In this document: positions 1 to 12,271 of the stretch, piece by piece
How positions within the stretch are numbered: the first letter of the stretch is position 1
Layout: each line of letters starts with the position of its first letter
DNA from: Halichondria panicea
Taxonomy: Eukaryota > Porifera > Demospongiae > Suberitida > Halichondriidae
DNA length: 64,000 nucleotides
Reading direction: 5' to 3'
Assembly (NCBI RefSeq): GCF_963675165.1
Contig: NC_087389.1
Coordinates: forward strand, 2,700,001 to 2,764,000
Made by a program: the position numbers and the translations under genes
The notes under the pieces: model-generated
What the model was told of the DNA's origin: nothing
Seen by the model: the letters and a program-made list of their open reading frames with translations, nothing else
The model's database searches: none

Positions 1-1025
<1,025 letters not shown>

Positions 1026-1687
1026 TTAGCTGTGCAGTACTCTTAATGTAGTAGTCCATGTTACCTGTACATTAGCACTAGGCCAGTTCCATTATTTATT
1101 AAGAACTCTTTGTGATCATTATCGTTCTACATGTGTGGTGTGGTGTATAATTATATAATTATGATAGAGCTATTTTTATCTTCTACTACATGTATTTCTC
1201 TTATAATATAGGCAGTGCATCTAGATCGATCTAACTCCGGAGCGCTCAATACAGTGCCTGAACATCTTTGACTTGATTGCGAACCCATAATTCAGATGCC
1301 ATACACAGTCTGTAATGAACACTCACCTTAGTTTGTAGTGATATTTTTACCACGCTCTGAAAAAAGTGTACCGAATTTTCCCCGTTTTGTCCATGAATTA
1401 TTTCCTTAATTTTGAATAAGTATAGTATTAATTTTTTGTCCATGAATAGTATTAAATTTTTTGTCCATGAATTATTATTTCCTGCTCCCAGTACCTCATG
1501 TTTGTGACTACTGTGAAAATAGCTACCAATTAAGGAGTTGCCCATAATTATGGTTTCAATGCATGTACACCATCAGTAATTGCATACCATAATGAGAAAG
1601 CTGTAACCACGATGATGGTATTAAATTATACAATCGTGCAATCTACCAAGTCGTTCACTTAAAGCATTGTCAGTGATGTGAAAGGAC
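1026..1687. other. intergenic spacer
   Basis: AT-rich spacer between the PFKFB stop and the next gene's start, about 660 bp. It holds the PFKFB 3' UTR and the promoter of the fucosyltransferase-like gene. A short stretch around 1390-1480 repeats the string TTTTGTCCATGAAT three times. No coding exon is supported. Confidence 0.5.
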
Positions 1688-4245
1688 ATGAGGTCCTGCT
1701 TCTCCACGATCCGTTCCCTGTTGCTAGTGGTGTATTCTTTGGTTCTTTTGGTTCAGCTGTTACTCTGGCCATCTTGTGAGGTACGCATGCATATAGATCC
1801 ATAATTAATACTGTTTACTGGTGATTAGGTCAACTATAGTGTGATAATAATAATTAATTAAAATTTTTATTATGTCAAAGGCGATGAGAGAATACCGAAA
1901 ACTATTATACACTAGTCTTGTATTATACAACAGTACATACTGCAGATCAATACACAAAATTAATGCCTTGCAGCTAGAGCACTAAAGTGCTAACCCTCGG
2001 CTATTGACATAAATAATAAAGATCTATAGCAACCAAAGAGTAGATATACATATATATAATTATACATGTTATACAATAAACGCTGCATGGCTATAAGCAG
2101 CAAGGAACGCCTCAAGGCATTCAGTTGCTGAAACTTTTGAGAACAGAGTTTTAGCAGTTGTATGAGATTGGGACATTCATTGTGGACTAAGATCATTAAG
2201 CCTGGGAGTCTTAGATTATGGCTCCTGTGGTACGTTATGGGGCTATGCAACCACACCATATAATTCCACCTGCCTCGGGTAACAAACCAACGGTCAGACT
2301 ACTATACCTGCATGTGGCCGCCCAGGCACCTGGGGTAATTATAAGCCCCGTTTACACAAGGCCTGAATTTGCTAAAGTTGCAGAATTAGACCCCCCACAA
2401 AACATATCCTCCATAAAATCATACCCACAAAAACAGACCCTCAAGAACACTATACCTGTCAAATTTTAACGGCCTTATCTGATTTTACACTGTCATTGAT
2501 TACACGCCATTATACCTAGCTATCATGCAGCCAATGTTTGACCCGGATTAGGTATTGTGTGAACAGGGCTTATAATTATATAGATACCATCAAGAGTAGA
2601 TAACTCTTGATACCATTTAATCATGTTGCATGCGGTTTGATATGTATATTTCACACACAGGACGACAACAGTTTTTCATTGGCTGATGATTTCGAAGATG
2701 ACTATATCCTCCCAAACATGCCAACCAACCCACTGGACCCGCCTATGTGGAGTGTGGACTCTTCAGCAGGACAGTGTGGCAACTGGCAGAAACAGTACAC
2801 GAAGATACACAGAGGTGCATGGGTGTAAATGTGTTCTAGGGAGGGCAGGGAGGGGTGTGTCAGTAGCTGCAAAAGTATGATTTGATCACTTTTACAACTA
2901 TGAAATGGAAGTCCTTTACGAGTACAGAGGCTGTACCGAAATTATGTTTCCATTACTATTTCAGATCTTGCATGGGTACGTGGCTGTTAATTTGTATACC
3001 ACAGTGATGATACAAAATGTTTTTTCGACACACACAGCTATTGCATCAGGAGATATGCCTCCATCCTATTTTGTGTACACCACTGGGAATGGTTTTCCTC
3101 CAATCATTGAGAGTGTGCCTCATGCATTGAAAGGAATTGGGACTGCTTTCATGCTTGCCTTACTAACAGGTAAATATGTATCTAGTTCCCCACAATAATT
3201 TATCTGTGTATAGCTTCTGGTTGGTATTTAGGATGCACCCTTCCTCCTCCACCCTCCACATGCACGTAAAACTCACACTGTCACACATACCTAGCAACAT
3301 TAACTATGTTACATTAACTACACCTTTGCGATTGACGTTACAGACAGAGCATTTATTCTGGACTGGAAAGCCCCAGCTGGGTTTGACAGACTCGTTGTGC
3401 CACGCTACATCAACTGGAAGCCCAACGATATCTTTAACAATCATCCTACTATCACTGACCATGTACACAATATAGGTAGCACTCAATGGGTAAAAAATCA
3501 AAATGGAAGCGTTGATTGGTACATCAACACAAACTTTGATGAGTATTTTACTCATGAGTTCGAAACTATCCAATCGTTGAGTTACGACTTCACCTACGCA
3601 ATTCTTCGTAATAAGCACTACAGACACAAAATCAGAAATCTGGGTCTTCACACAGCAAAGTGCAGACTATGTTGCATATGGCATTACTTATTCAAAACAT
3701 CGACACTCTTCAATCACAACCTAGCAATTTACACAAAAAACAAGCTGCGAGTACCACCAAAAAGTGACTTTATATTCATAGACCTCTCATTTCAACAGAA
3801 AAATTTACCACAGCGACTGATAATGCAGTACTCTAGTGATGTAATAAAGTGTGCTGAGAGAGTCTCGAGACAGCTTAAGAACACTGTCTGGCTGATTGCT
3901 TCCAACACGTACAGTATTCTGGACAGTATACCTCAATCTCACCCGAAGATTAAGAGGGATTTTGGTGTGTTTTACAGTGATGATCGATACCTCACTGACT
4001 TGCAAAGAGAGCAAAACTCCACCACGGCACAACACAGCTTCATTATACCAAGAACTGAGCAAAATGCTCTGATGTACTATTTCATAGGGATGTACTTGGA
4101 AATGGAGAGTACTATACTCATCACCAGTAAACACTCCCTATACTCAGAGATGACGGCTGCTGTGAGACACTTTTACTACCAAAGCGGGAAATACCTAGTG
4201 ACGAAGGATAGTGGTTGCCATCTACATCGGTATAGGGCTACCTAA
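1688..4245 (+). CDS. type II membrane glycosyltransferase, fucosyltransferase-like
   Basis: Exons 1688-1780, 2661-2822, 2965-3169 and 3344-4245 join in phase to 453 residues. Exon 1 encodes MRSCFSTIRS followed by a leucine/valine-rich hydrophobic run and WPSCE, a typical Golgi signal anchor. Exon 2 is acidic and ends with CGNWQKQYTKIHR; exons 3-4 give MPPSYFVYTT, IGTAFMLALLTDRAFILDW and PRYINW, then a C-terminal block with MYYFIGMYLEMESTILITSKHS. A helix ending in LALLTDRAFI-DW, and a late hydrophobic block followed by TS-S, recall a group of eukaryotic fucosyltransferase-like proteins (GT23/GT37-like folds). Substrate and linkage cannot be inferred. The exon 2 donor is uncertain: 2822 keeps phase, while 2814 is also a possible GT site. 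Expected site of action is the Golgi lumen. Confidence 0.55.
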
Positions 4246-4443
4246 CTATTATGTTAATAAACTAGTATGCCTCTACAATCCTGTTTCTATATATTTATGC
4301 ATGCATGACATTGTGCTTATTATTGTAGATAGTCATAAAACTACCTGTTCAGGTGAGATGAAAGTTTAAAGTTTGCATTCAGTTTAGCTGATACAGTAAA
4401 TTAATAATCAACCTTTGTGTCAGTTAAATTAATAAAACAGTGC

Positions 4444-7400
4444 TCACGTGAGCTTTAAGTCCTTGGCTAGTTGATTGGCTGCCACACTGTGGTAGAACTC
4501 CTTGTACTTTTTGAATGTAGATACAGCTAGAGCTTTGCCGTCCTCTCCACAATTGTATAATGCCCTGCAATCGCACACACAATTAATAAAGTAAGCTTTA
4601 CGTTGGGTCCAAGGAAACACCAAGCAGAAACACTTACGAATACATGTAGCTTGTTATTAGGCATTAGCAGTTGTGCATGCATGGGGTAATAATGTACATG
4701 TACTGTAATGATAACGAAGACTTACCTATAAAGAGGCCGAACATACTTCATTCTTCCCTGTGTGGTGATGAAGTCGACAACAGCTGGGATAACCTCAGAC
4801 CAACCTGACTTGAGGCAAAGACGTTGCCATCTACAAGAATAGAAAGTAAAGTAATAATTTGGGGAAAAGCAATATTAATAGGATCATGCATGCACCTTAG
4901 TTTGACTTCGTTGTTCCCCATTTTTGACAGTTTGTAGACTGTGTCCATGCCTTGAAGTATGGGAATGTCAATTTTAGGCTGAAGGAAAAGGTCAGTTGAG
5001 CTATGTACATGTAGCCAACCAATCGTACCTTTGATAGCAGCTGGTTTAAGAACTCTTGTAGAGTCATTGACGTCATCCCACTAATGTCACTCTCAGAGAA
5101 CCCAGACAGTGAGTCTTCCGTTGCCTAGGACACAATCAAGTTACATGCATGCCAGTAATGCCACAACATGTATAGTCTCGCGAGCAGACGTTGCGGGGGG
5201 AGGGGGAGGGAACGTTTCCTCTATGAAAAGTCGCGCTCGCGAGACTAGCCACACCATAGAGTGACAAAATGTTTATTTCTAGAAGAAAAAAACTAGTATA
5301 ATTGTTGGCTTCCATTCTATATATTATATTCTACAAACAAACAACAACGAAGCTTACCTCAGAGAGAGTGCACCATCTTTCAGCAAGTGCCGCACTGATG
5401 TCAGCCAGGGAAGTGTCATATCTGGGCAGTCATGGTACTACATGTACATGCATAACTCTACAAGAGTGCATGTATTAGTTCAATTATGCCCCAGAGTGGT
5501 ATGTTAGACCATAGTTCTATCTACGATTAGACTGATATAAAAGCTACAATCTTTTTGGTGCAACCACAGTACACGTACAACCATTCTATTTCTAAACTAA
5601 CACTGGTTTGTGAGGTGGTAGTCCAGGATCATAAAACCACTTGTCCCACTCCACACTGTCAAACACACCCTCATCCACCTGGGAGTAAGAACAAGCACGT
5701 ACATTCATTTGTAAGTGACACCATGGCGGGAAAAATGTGTGCATGCGGGTATTTGCTTGCTTACTGCAATCGTTACCTGTTTCTTGAAGTACTCCAAAAA
5801 GTATTGCTTCCACTCAACTGATGTTATCGTCAAGAATTTGTACTTGTTTACATAACTCCTGAGGAAACCATCGAGTGACCCTGTAGAGAGTTGTAGGCAA
5901 GAGGTCACAATAGACACCTAGAAACCTAATCATGAACTAGGTCCTAGATCAATGCAACCCCAAAAACACTCAATGCCATGACTATCCATAAGAATGACGT
6001 ACTCACCTGGTCCACCGAGAAGAGTTTCAAGGTAGAAGAGAAACGCTGACCCTTTCTCATAGGGGATAGTAGAGAAGGCATCATCAGGGTTAACACCTTC
6101 CAATTTGGGGATGAGGGGAGTCAGCTCGAGCTTTCCAATACTCTTAAACTGATCAATCTAGTGCAGATTTAATATGCATAATTATAATTATAATTATTAT
6201 AAACTTGATTGGTACCATTGTACACAAATGCTACAAACGTAAAACCGTAATTATAGATTTGATCTTCTAGAAAATTCAGTCTCATGTATAAATACAACAG
6301 TCTGCCATCTAATGTGTACATGTACGTTATATATATATGATTATATCCCGTTGCTACGTTGTTGCTAAGTGCAATATGCAGCATAATGCACTAACCACAA
6401 AACGCCCCTCTGGCATTAGACTGACAAATGAAATAAGAACATGCAGGACACTGTTAATTTTCTTTGTTTTTGTAGTAGGGTGGGGCTGTTTTGCAGTAAC
6501 AATTTGTGTCAAGCCATTTATTGGTCAATGCGGCACATAATTTATTGTCTAGAAGAGAGAGAGAGATGGAGCTGTGTCTAGGGTTGTTTCTGTCATTTTG
6601 TGCAGTTCTATTTATTGTGTTACTAAAGACAGTGTTATGTTGCTATGCCTTCGGGACATAAACTAGTTATAACACGTGCACTCAGGATGCATGGCATATA
6701 ATGAACTCAGCCTTCGGGGTTTATGCCCTCGTGCTTCATATGCCATACATCCCACGTGCCTGTGTTATAATAAACAAAACACACTCACAGCATCATTGAG
6801 AGTCTTCCAACCATCTGTAGTGGTACACAGGGTTACATCTAAGTCTCTGCTATTTCAATTGAACTCACTAATGTAGCAAAGGTGGCGTTCCTTCTCACTA
6901 TGTAGCTTAGCTACTATCTTTCTTTCCAAGTACGTTGTGAAGCCTTCATTCAACCTGCAACAATTCATACTGATTAACGTATCCAATATGATTTCTAGAA
7001 GGCTTTGGTTTTACAGGTGAAAGTTGTTTTAATCTTCAAGAATTGTTCCTGGTTGTATGATACACCTACCAGAATTCTTCCCATGTTCTGTTGGTAACAA
7101 GATTTCCCGTCCAGCTGTGAGATATCTCATGAGCAACAACCTATGGGAATCACAAGAGGTTGAACTCTTGCAGTCAAGTTACCACACCTATATTTACCAC
7201 TGTGTAAATCAAAAAATGATTAGTATCTATAAGAAAAACATAAGCCTCGGTCCCAGGCCATTTGTTCTCTAATTGAACACTAAGTCGAAAAAATGGCGTC
7301 TATTGCATAGGTGTTAGTACATATGCGCTGCACTCGCACTACAAACGTAACACTTTATATCGTAAACACTACAGTCCGTTTACTAGTAATACGTTCCTAA

Positions 7401-9470
7401 TCACCACGACTGGTAGATAATGGCCTTTTCTGGCTTCAGACTAGTGTGCAAGCCTTCTTTACCAACACAATATAGAGGGCATAAGCCACAGCTAAACCTA
7501 AGCTGCTTCACCATAGATAAAAAAAGAGAAGGGGGATTCCCAAGCATGAATAAGTGCGTGTGCACTATCACCCATGCAATAGACACTAGGCTGTATCTTT
7601 CTCCCCTCCGTTCTTTAGAGAAAAAACGGCCTGGGAACGAGGCTAAAGAAATACACACAATCACAATCAAGGCTGTGTTAATTGTAGTATCAACTTACAC
7701 TTGTTAGAGATTTGTCTCCCGCCTTGTGAGCCGACATGATGTGCATACATGAAAAGTATAGATATAGTACATAAAACCACAACAGCAACATTACAGAGAG
7801 TGTACCAAAAGAGTTGGAGTGAGGAAGGTGAGACAAGGGTTCTCCATGCCACCATACGGAAAGGAAGGAGGCAGGACCAGGAGGTCGTATTGACCCCACA
7901 CATATGGCCCCACAATCTCCTCAGCAGTGCACAGCATACTCTCAGTCTGAATAAAATACATGATAAAGTAGCCCATGATAAAGTAGCCAAATGTGCCCCT
8001 GGAGACCAGTAGCTAATTGTGAGGAAATTGAAACAAACACTGGTAGAGAACAGATGTTAAGGAAAGGTTGTATCAAGGGCAAACTAAACATGCTACATGT
8101 AACTTGGGCATGTAAGTCTGATTGTGTCATCAAGGTATCATCACGCACTGCCATGGTATACTTGAAGTGATGCTTACCTCAGAGAATTCCCAAGCTGCCT
8201 TGTCAACCATCTCTTTCTCAGACCACACCAAAGTACGAGGACCTACTTGCCTGTAAAGAATTGCTTATGACCATGCAGTATCCTCATTGAAGCGTCTTTA
8301 GAGACCATGCACATTTGTAGTCAATATAATTATATAGACTGACAATAACGTATACATGTAATTCACCAATAACTTGCCTGCTTTCCAGACAACCAACGAC
8401 GAGAGCAATGAGGTAGGATGGTATTGGAATATCTTGACAAAATTTCCAGGTAGTTATGTCTCCATGGTTCGTCTTGCCTACTACTCGAGCACTCATGAGA
8501 GCAGTAAGATCTCGTGGCACTGATACCTAGGGAAGTGGGGAAACTATAGCAAACATTGAATATTAATTGGTAAAGTACTTCAGCAGTGTAAGTGGTCTTG
8601 ACTGAGGGTGAGTCCTGGCAAGGCAGCATGCTGCGAGCATGTATGGGCTAGAGAAGGTGAGGGAGTTTCCATTAAAACATAATACACCAAATGGCATACC
8701 TGACACTGTGTGAATAGATACGGGTGCTGTTTTCCAGCAGTCTGCGGAGGGTCCAGCCACTGCACGGCCCCTGACTCAGGAGGAGGTGATGTGGTGTACT
8801 CCACACCCACTCTCATTACGCTACCACTGCAATAACATTCAATGCTAATCTACGACTGATTACAAGGTTGTAGTGTATTTCAATTTCCATAAAGTAGTTG
8901 CAATCATTTCTCCCCAAAACAAGGAGAACAGTACCACACGTACATATGGTACATACATACGTCTTTCTGTATTTTTCTGGGAGCTTGATAGTCAGTGATG
9001 CCCCAAACGACGCCTGTCCCACACTGTACTCGAGAAGCGCCCCTGTCTCAGTGTCTGTTACACTGCTCACAGTCAGCCCAACCATGTCAAGGACCTGCAG
9101 CAATGTCACGAAGACATGGAATTTTCATGATTTTGTCTATTCGACCATTTAATAATCATACTGCCATGCAGGGTATAGGGTTCCCCTCACTGCATACCGG
9201 ATTAAAATAGAATTCGGTTCTATAACCCAGACTATCTACTTTATAGGCTCACCCATAAAACCTAATATAGGGCTAGCTCGATCCAGAAGAAATCCATCAT
9301 TATTTTGTCTACATGTATATACTAACCAGTTTTGAGCACCCATCTATTTTAACAGCAGCACTCAGTCCCACACAGCCAACAATTTGTTTTGCTTTGAAAT
9401 TTGCTGTAAGCTTCCACTGGATGTCTGTAATTAGGACTTCACTGGGGTTAGAACAAGAGCTGTGATCCAT
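4444..9470 (-). CDS. LTA4H: leukotriene A4 hydrolase / aminopeptidase, M1 family
   Basis: Nineteen exons in gene order: 9470-9327, 9094-8961, 8826-8700, 8647-8579, 8526-8378, 8250-8178, 7946-7806, 7722-7699, 7140-7070, 6954-6869, 6814-6789, 6157-6007, 5880-5777, 5678-5602, 5421-5355, 5124-5029, 4978-4896, 4830-4726, 4564-4444. They sum to 1848 nt, 615 residues, close to the usual 610. The protein has the substrate-binding PYGGMENP loop, the zinc motif HEISH with the downstream glutamate in [26 protein letters not shown] with the conserved tyrosine, and the helical C-terminal domain ending LAKDLKLT. Family members are cytosolic zinc aminopeptidases; vertebrate LTA4H also has epoxide hydrolase activity, which cannot be assumed here. 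Intron 5 is GC-AG, and two exons are only 24 and 26 nt. It starts 138 bp from a divergent gene. Confidence 0.96.
5173..5247. repeat. short inverted-repeat element
   Basis: Ends form an inverted repeat, TAGTCTCGCGAGC against GCTCGCGAGACTA, around a G-rich middle. Size and placement in an LTA4H intron fit a tiny non-autonomous element or a solo hairpin. No coding capacity. Confidence 0.5.
7240..7645. mobile_element. non-autonomous element with TAGCCTCG-type termini
   Basis: About 405 bp in the LTA4H intron between the 24-nt exon and the HEISH exon. The left end reads TAAGCCTCGGTCCCAGGCC and the right end GGCCTGGGAACGAGGCTA, imperfect terminal inverted repeats. Flanking 9-mers AAGAAAAAC (7231-7239) and AAGAAATAC (7646-7654) differ at one base, consistent with an aged 9-bp target duplication. 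Internal sequence (CTAGTGTGCAAGCCTTCT, CACAATATAGAG, CATAAGCCACAGCT) recurs in the element at 32401-32882. No transposase ORF. Confidence 0.65.
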
Positions 9471-9608
9471 CTTGTGTTAATTCTGGCTAAGATTATGTTG
9501 TTATCGATCTTTACCAGCTGATCTACCAAACACCTTTATTTCCGTTTTTAGTGGGTCTGTATACATGTGTCAGCCAGTGCAGTGATCCTCAGAGCTTAGC
9601 TAGAGTCT
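9471..9608. promoter_or_regulatory. shared divergent promoter, LTA4H / unknown gene
   Basis: Only 138 bp separate the LTA4H start codon (minus strand) from the ATG of the gene starting at 9609 (plus). Both 5' UTRs and any core promoter must lie here or overlap the genes. No clear TATA box was recognised. Confidence 0.5.
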
Positions 9609-12271
9609 ATGGATACTGAGTCTATGGATACTGAACACAGTGATCCTCAGGTAAGTGACAGTAGGATGTGTAGTGTGTCTTTATATGTGACAGGACATAG
9701 GAAAGGGCCCTTAGTCATACCAAGAGTATATGATAGAGAAGAGTATTGAACGTAGGCGTACTGCACATCAGATGTATGCGGAGAGTAACGTGACTTCCTG
9801 TATGGCTAGGAATTTTCACACTGACCAATCCAAGTGTGGGTGTACTTTCTTGATAGATACATCACCCACGCTTGGATTGGTCAGTGTGCAAATTCCAAGC
9901 TTGTGACAGATACAGGAAGTCACGTTACTCTCCGCATACATCTGATCATAGATAAACAAAAAAAGGGATAGGCAACACCCCACGTGATGCTAGGTAAATG
10001 CAGAGTGTGACGTCACACCCTCTGGTTGGAGGCGAGTTGCGCTCAAGAAAGTACACAATTATCCGCTATATCTGCTTATTTTTCTCGTAGGGGGCCTAAA
10101 AGAGAAATTCAAAGCAATCAGGCATCATGCACACATACACCCAGCACTACTGATAGCTACAGCTGCTATGTTAGTGCCGAGGCTTTCTTTTATTCAGCTT
10201 GATTTGTGTGAAAAAACACCAATTTGTCAGTTTATGTACCTCTATCTCCAATATGAAATAATTTTATAACATGTACGTTTCACAGAATTAAAGTGTGTCT
10301 ATAACTGCATGGATTTTCCAGCTCTCAATGCAGTGAAGTATAGTAGCAGCACCATGAAACGTTTGTCCGAAGTCCAAAAAGTTTGCGTACCTCTCCTGCT
10401 CTTACTGTACATGGTAATCTAGTTTGAAGTGCTCTAAGACACAGTTTAGGTATTAGAAAGTGGAACACAAGTATCTTTATCTGTATTGTGTGATCGAAGA
10501 GATGGCATTTGAAGGACTTGGGAACAGACCTCTTATGGTCTGTAGAGTGTACTGACACCCCCTTTGGAGCTCACTTCCTCATTACTTTGCATATAGTAGC
10601 TCTAAAAGTATGTCTAAGTGTATCTGGTGTCTCCTCAAGAGCACAGCTTGCTATAATACTACAAACTATTAATATCTTTACTGACATTTTGAGTGAACAC
10701 ACCCCTTTTTAGCAGCTCGCCTCATCCAACGGAAGTGCTGGGCGTTGAAGTATGGAAATGACGTGTAAGTTCAGCAGCAGGATTGTTATACTGACAGTAG
10801 GACAATCATTTGTCTCTACAACCGTTACCAGCCTAGATTTTCTTTCCATGTTGTAAGTAGACAGCCTCAAGTAAAACCGGGGCAACACGGATGGTTATTA
10901 ATTTCACTTTAGAGAGGCGCATCTTTTAAAGCCCAACAAATTTTGCATTCAGTCCAGCTGGCGCTTAAATTACGGTGGCACTTGCGTGTTAGAGCTAGTA
11001 TAAAGAAAATAATACCTGTGCTGAGTAGAGCGAAACCGCTTGAGTGGAGAGCTAGTATAAAGAAAATGGGTGTGGTCTAGCCACGCTGAGAGCTGGCTCA
11101 TGAACAATATTTTATTGACTGTATAGCTATAAATCAAACAGCTGAATCCTTCAGAAGTGTGCAATCGAAGATAAAGGCACATATCCGTTTGCTTCACGCC
11201 TCAAACAGCCGGTTTATGAGCGCCAGAGAAATTAGTTGGCGCATCTTTTAGGACTGCAAAAATTATCTCACACTCAGGTGGCGCTGTAATTACATCAATT
11301 ACGGTAGTCACCAATTCTCATTTTACCTAATTATTGTTCTGTGTTTCTAAACTGTTGCCTAGTACTAATACTATAATAGTAATAGCTGCTGTTATGTAGA
11401 ATCCATTTTATGTATGTCCATCTTGCAAGTTTATTTTGTAAATGTGTTTATTTTACAGTCACTGAGCAAAGGTCAGCAACAACTCAAGGAAAAATTAAAA
11501 GATGTCCTCTTCAATGTACACACAATCGAGCCGCCATATGCGTTCAAAGTTTCATTTTCAAGGGTGAATCTACACGTATGCGAAACAATCGTACCAAGTT
11601 TCTCTTTTGTAAGTCTCTTCTCTCTTGACGAAGTGGAACAATGCCCAACAATACGCTGGGAAAGGCAAAAGTCTAAAGATCTATTTATTGACGTGATGGA
11701 AAATGTGTTCGCAAAACTTGGCGAGGTAACACTCGAACCTACCTATAAATCAAAAGTCGTGAGTGATGCCTTTATACCTGAAATTGATTCCCAAGACTCC
11801 ACCCCCACCAAATACCCGAATCCAATTTCGGTAGCCGCTTAGCGATGATCTCCCTGTTAGAAACCCTGAAACTGGCATAAAGTGTGAATCTATTGGGATC
11901 GGGGGGCGCACCGCATGGTATGGCACACCGGATGCCAGGATAAGATCTATTGAAGGCGATACAGTCGTATAACAGGATGATGATATGATACTCGTCCAAT
12001 AAAATCGTTGGGGTCATGGAATTGAGGGTTTTGTGATTGTGGTGCTCCGTAAATGAATGAGTCATCACAGTAGCCACTACTTGCCCCATGTGCTTTCGTA
12101 AAATAAAACGGAACTTCCCTTCTATGAGAACAGATTCACCGTCAGATTCGATTTCCTGCTCAGAACTATCCCAAGCTACAACTGCAAAATGTGCTCCTCA
12201 TTTCTGAGAAAATTAAATATTATGACGAAGAGAAAAATGCACTCGTGGACGTGGGCGTGGCTGGCAATTAA
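9609..12271 (+). CDS. unrecognised small protein, three-exon model
   Basis: Exons 9609-9650, 11459-11758 and 12134-12271 all join at phase 0 with good sites (CAG|GTAAGT, TTTTACAG, GTC|GTGAGT, AACAG), giving 159 residues. The N terminus MDTESMDTEHSDPQ contains a small internal duplication (MDTE). The middle is mixed alpha/beta-like with HTIEPPYAFKVSFS and RWERQKSKDLFIDVMENVF; the C terminus includes RFPAQNYPKLQLQNVLLIS and ends DVGVAGN. No signal peptide, membrane segment or catalytic motif is evident and I do not recognise a family. Support comes from phase agreement over two introns, the stop-free 300-nt middle exon, and the divergent position 138 bp from LTA4H. The exon 2 frame also stays open to 11842, so an alternative end there is possible. 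Confidence 0.5.
9767..9946. repeat. fold-back element in the intron of the unknown gene
   Basis: A long inverted repeat of about 180 bp. The left arm begins ATCAGATGTATGCGGAGAG and the right arm ends CTCTCCGCATACATCTGAT; both continue inward through GTAACGTGACTTCCTGTAT and an inner pair around ACTGACCAATCCAAG. The loop is short, so the whole unit would fold as one hairpin. No clear flanking duplication was found. Confidence 0.75.

Noticed and set aside
2218-2469. 83-residue plus-strand open frame
   Set aside because: It lies inside the first intron of the fucosyltransferase-like gene, is not needed for phase, and has no family resemblance.
6815-6868. In-frame TGA in LTA4H after HLCYISEFN, suggesting a pseudogene or recoding
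   Set aside because: A 54-bp intron with GTGAGT donor and CTACAG acceptor removes the stop and restores the family sequence ([14 protein letters not shown]). Introns of 50-60 bp are common here.
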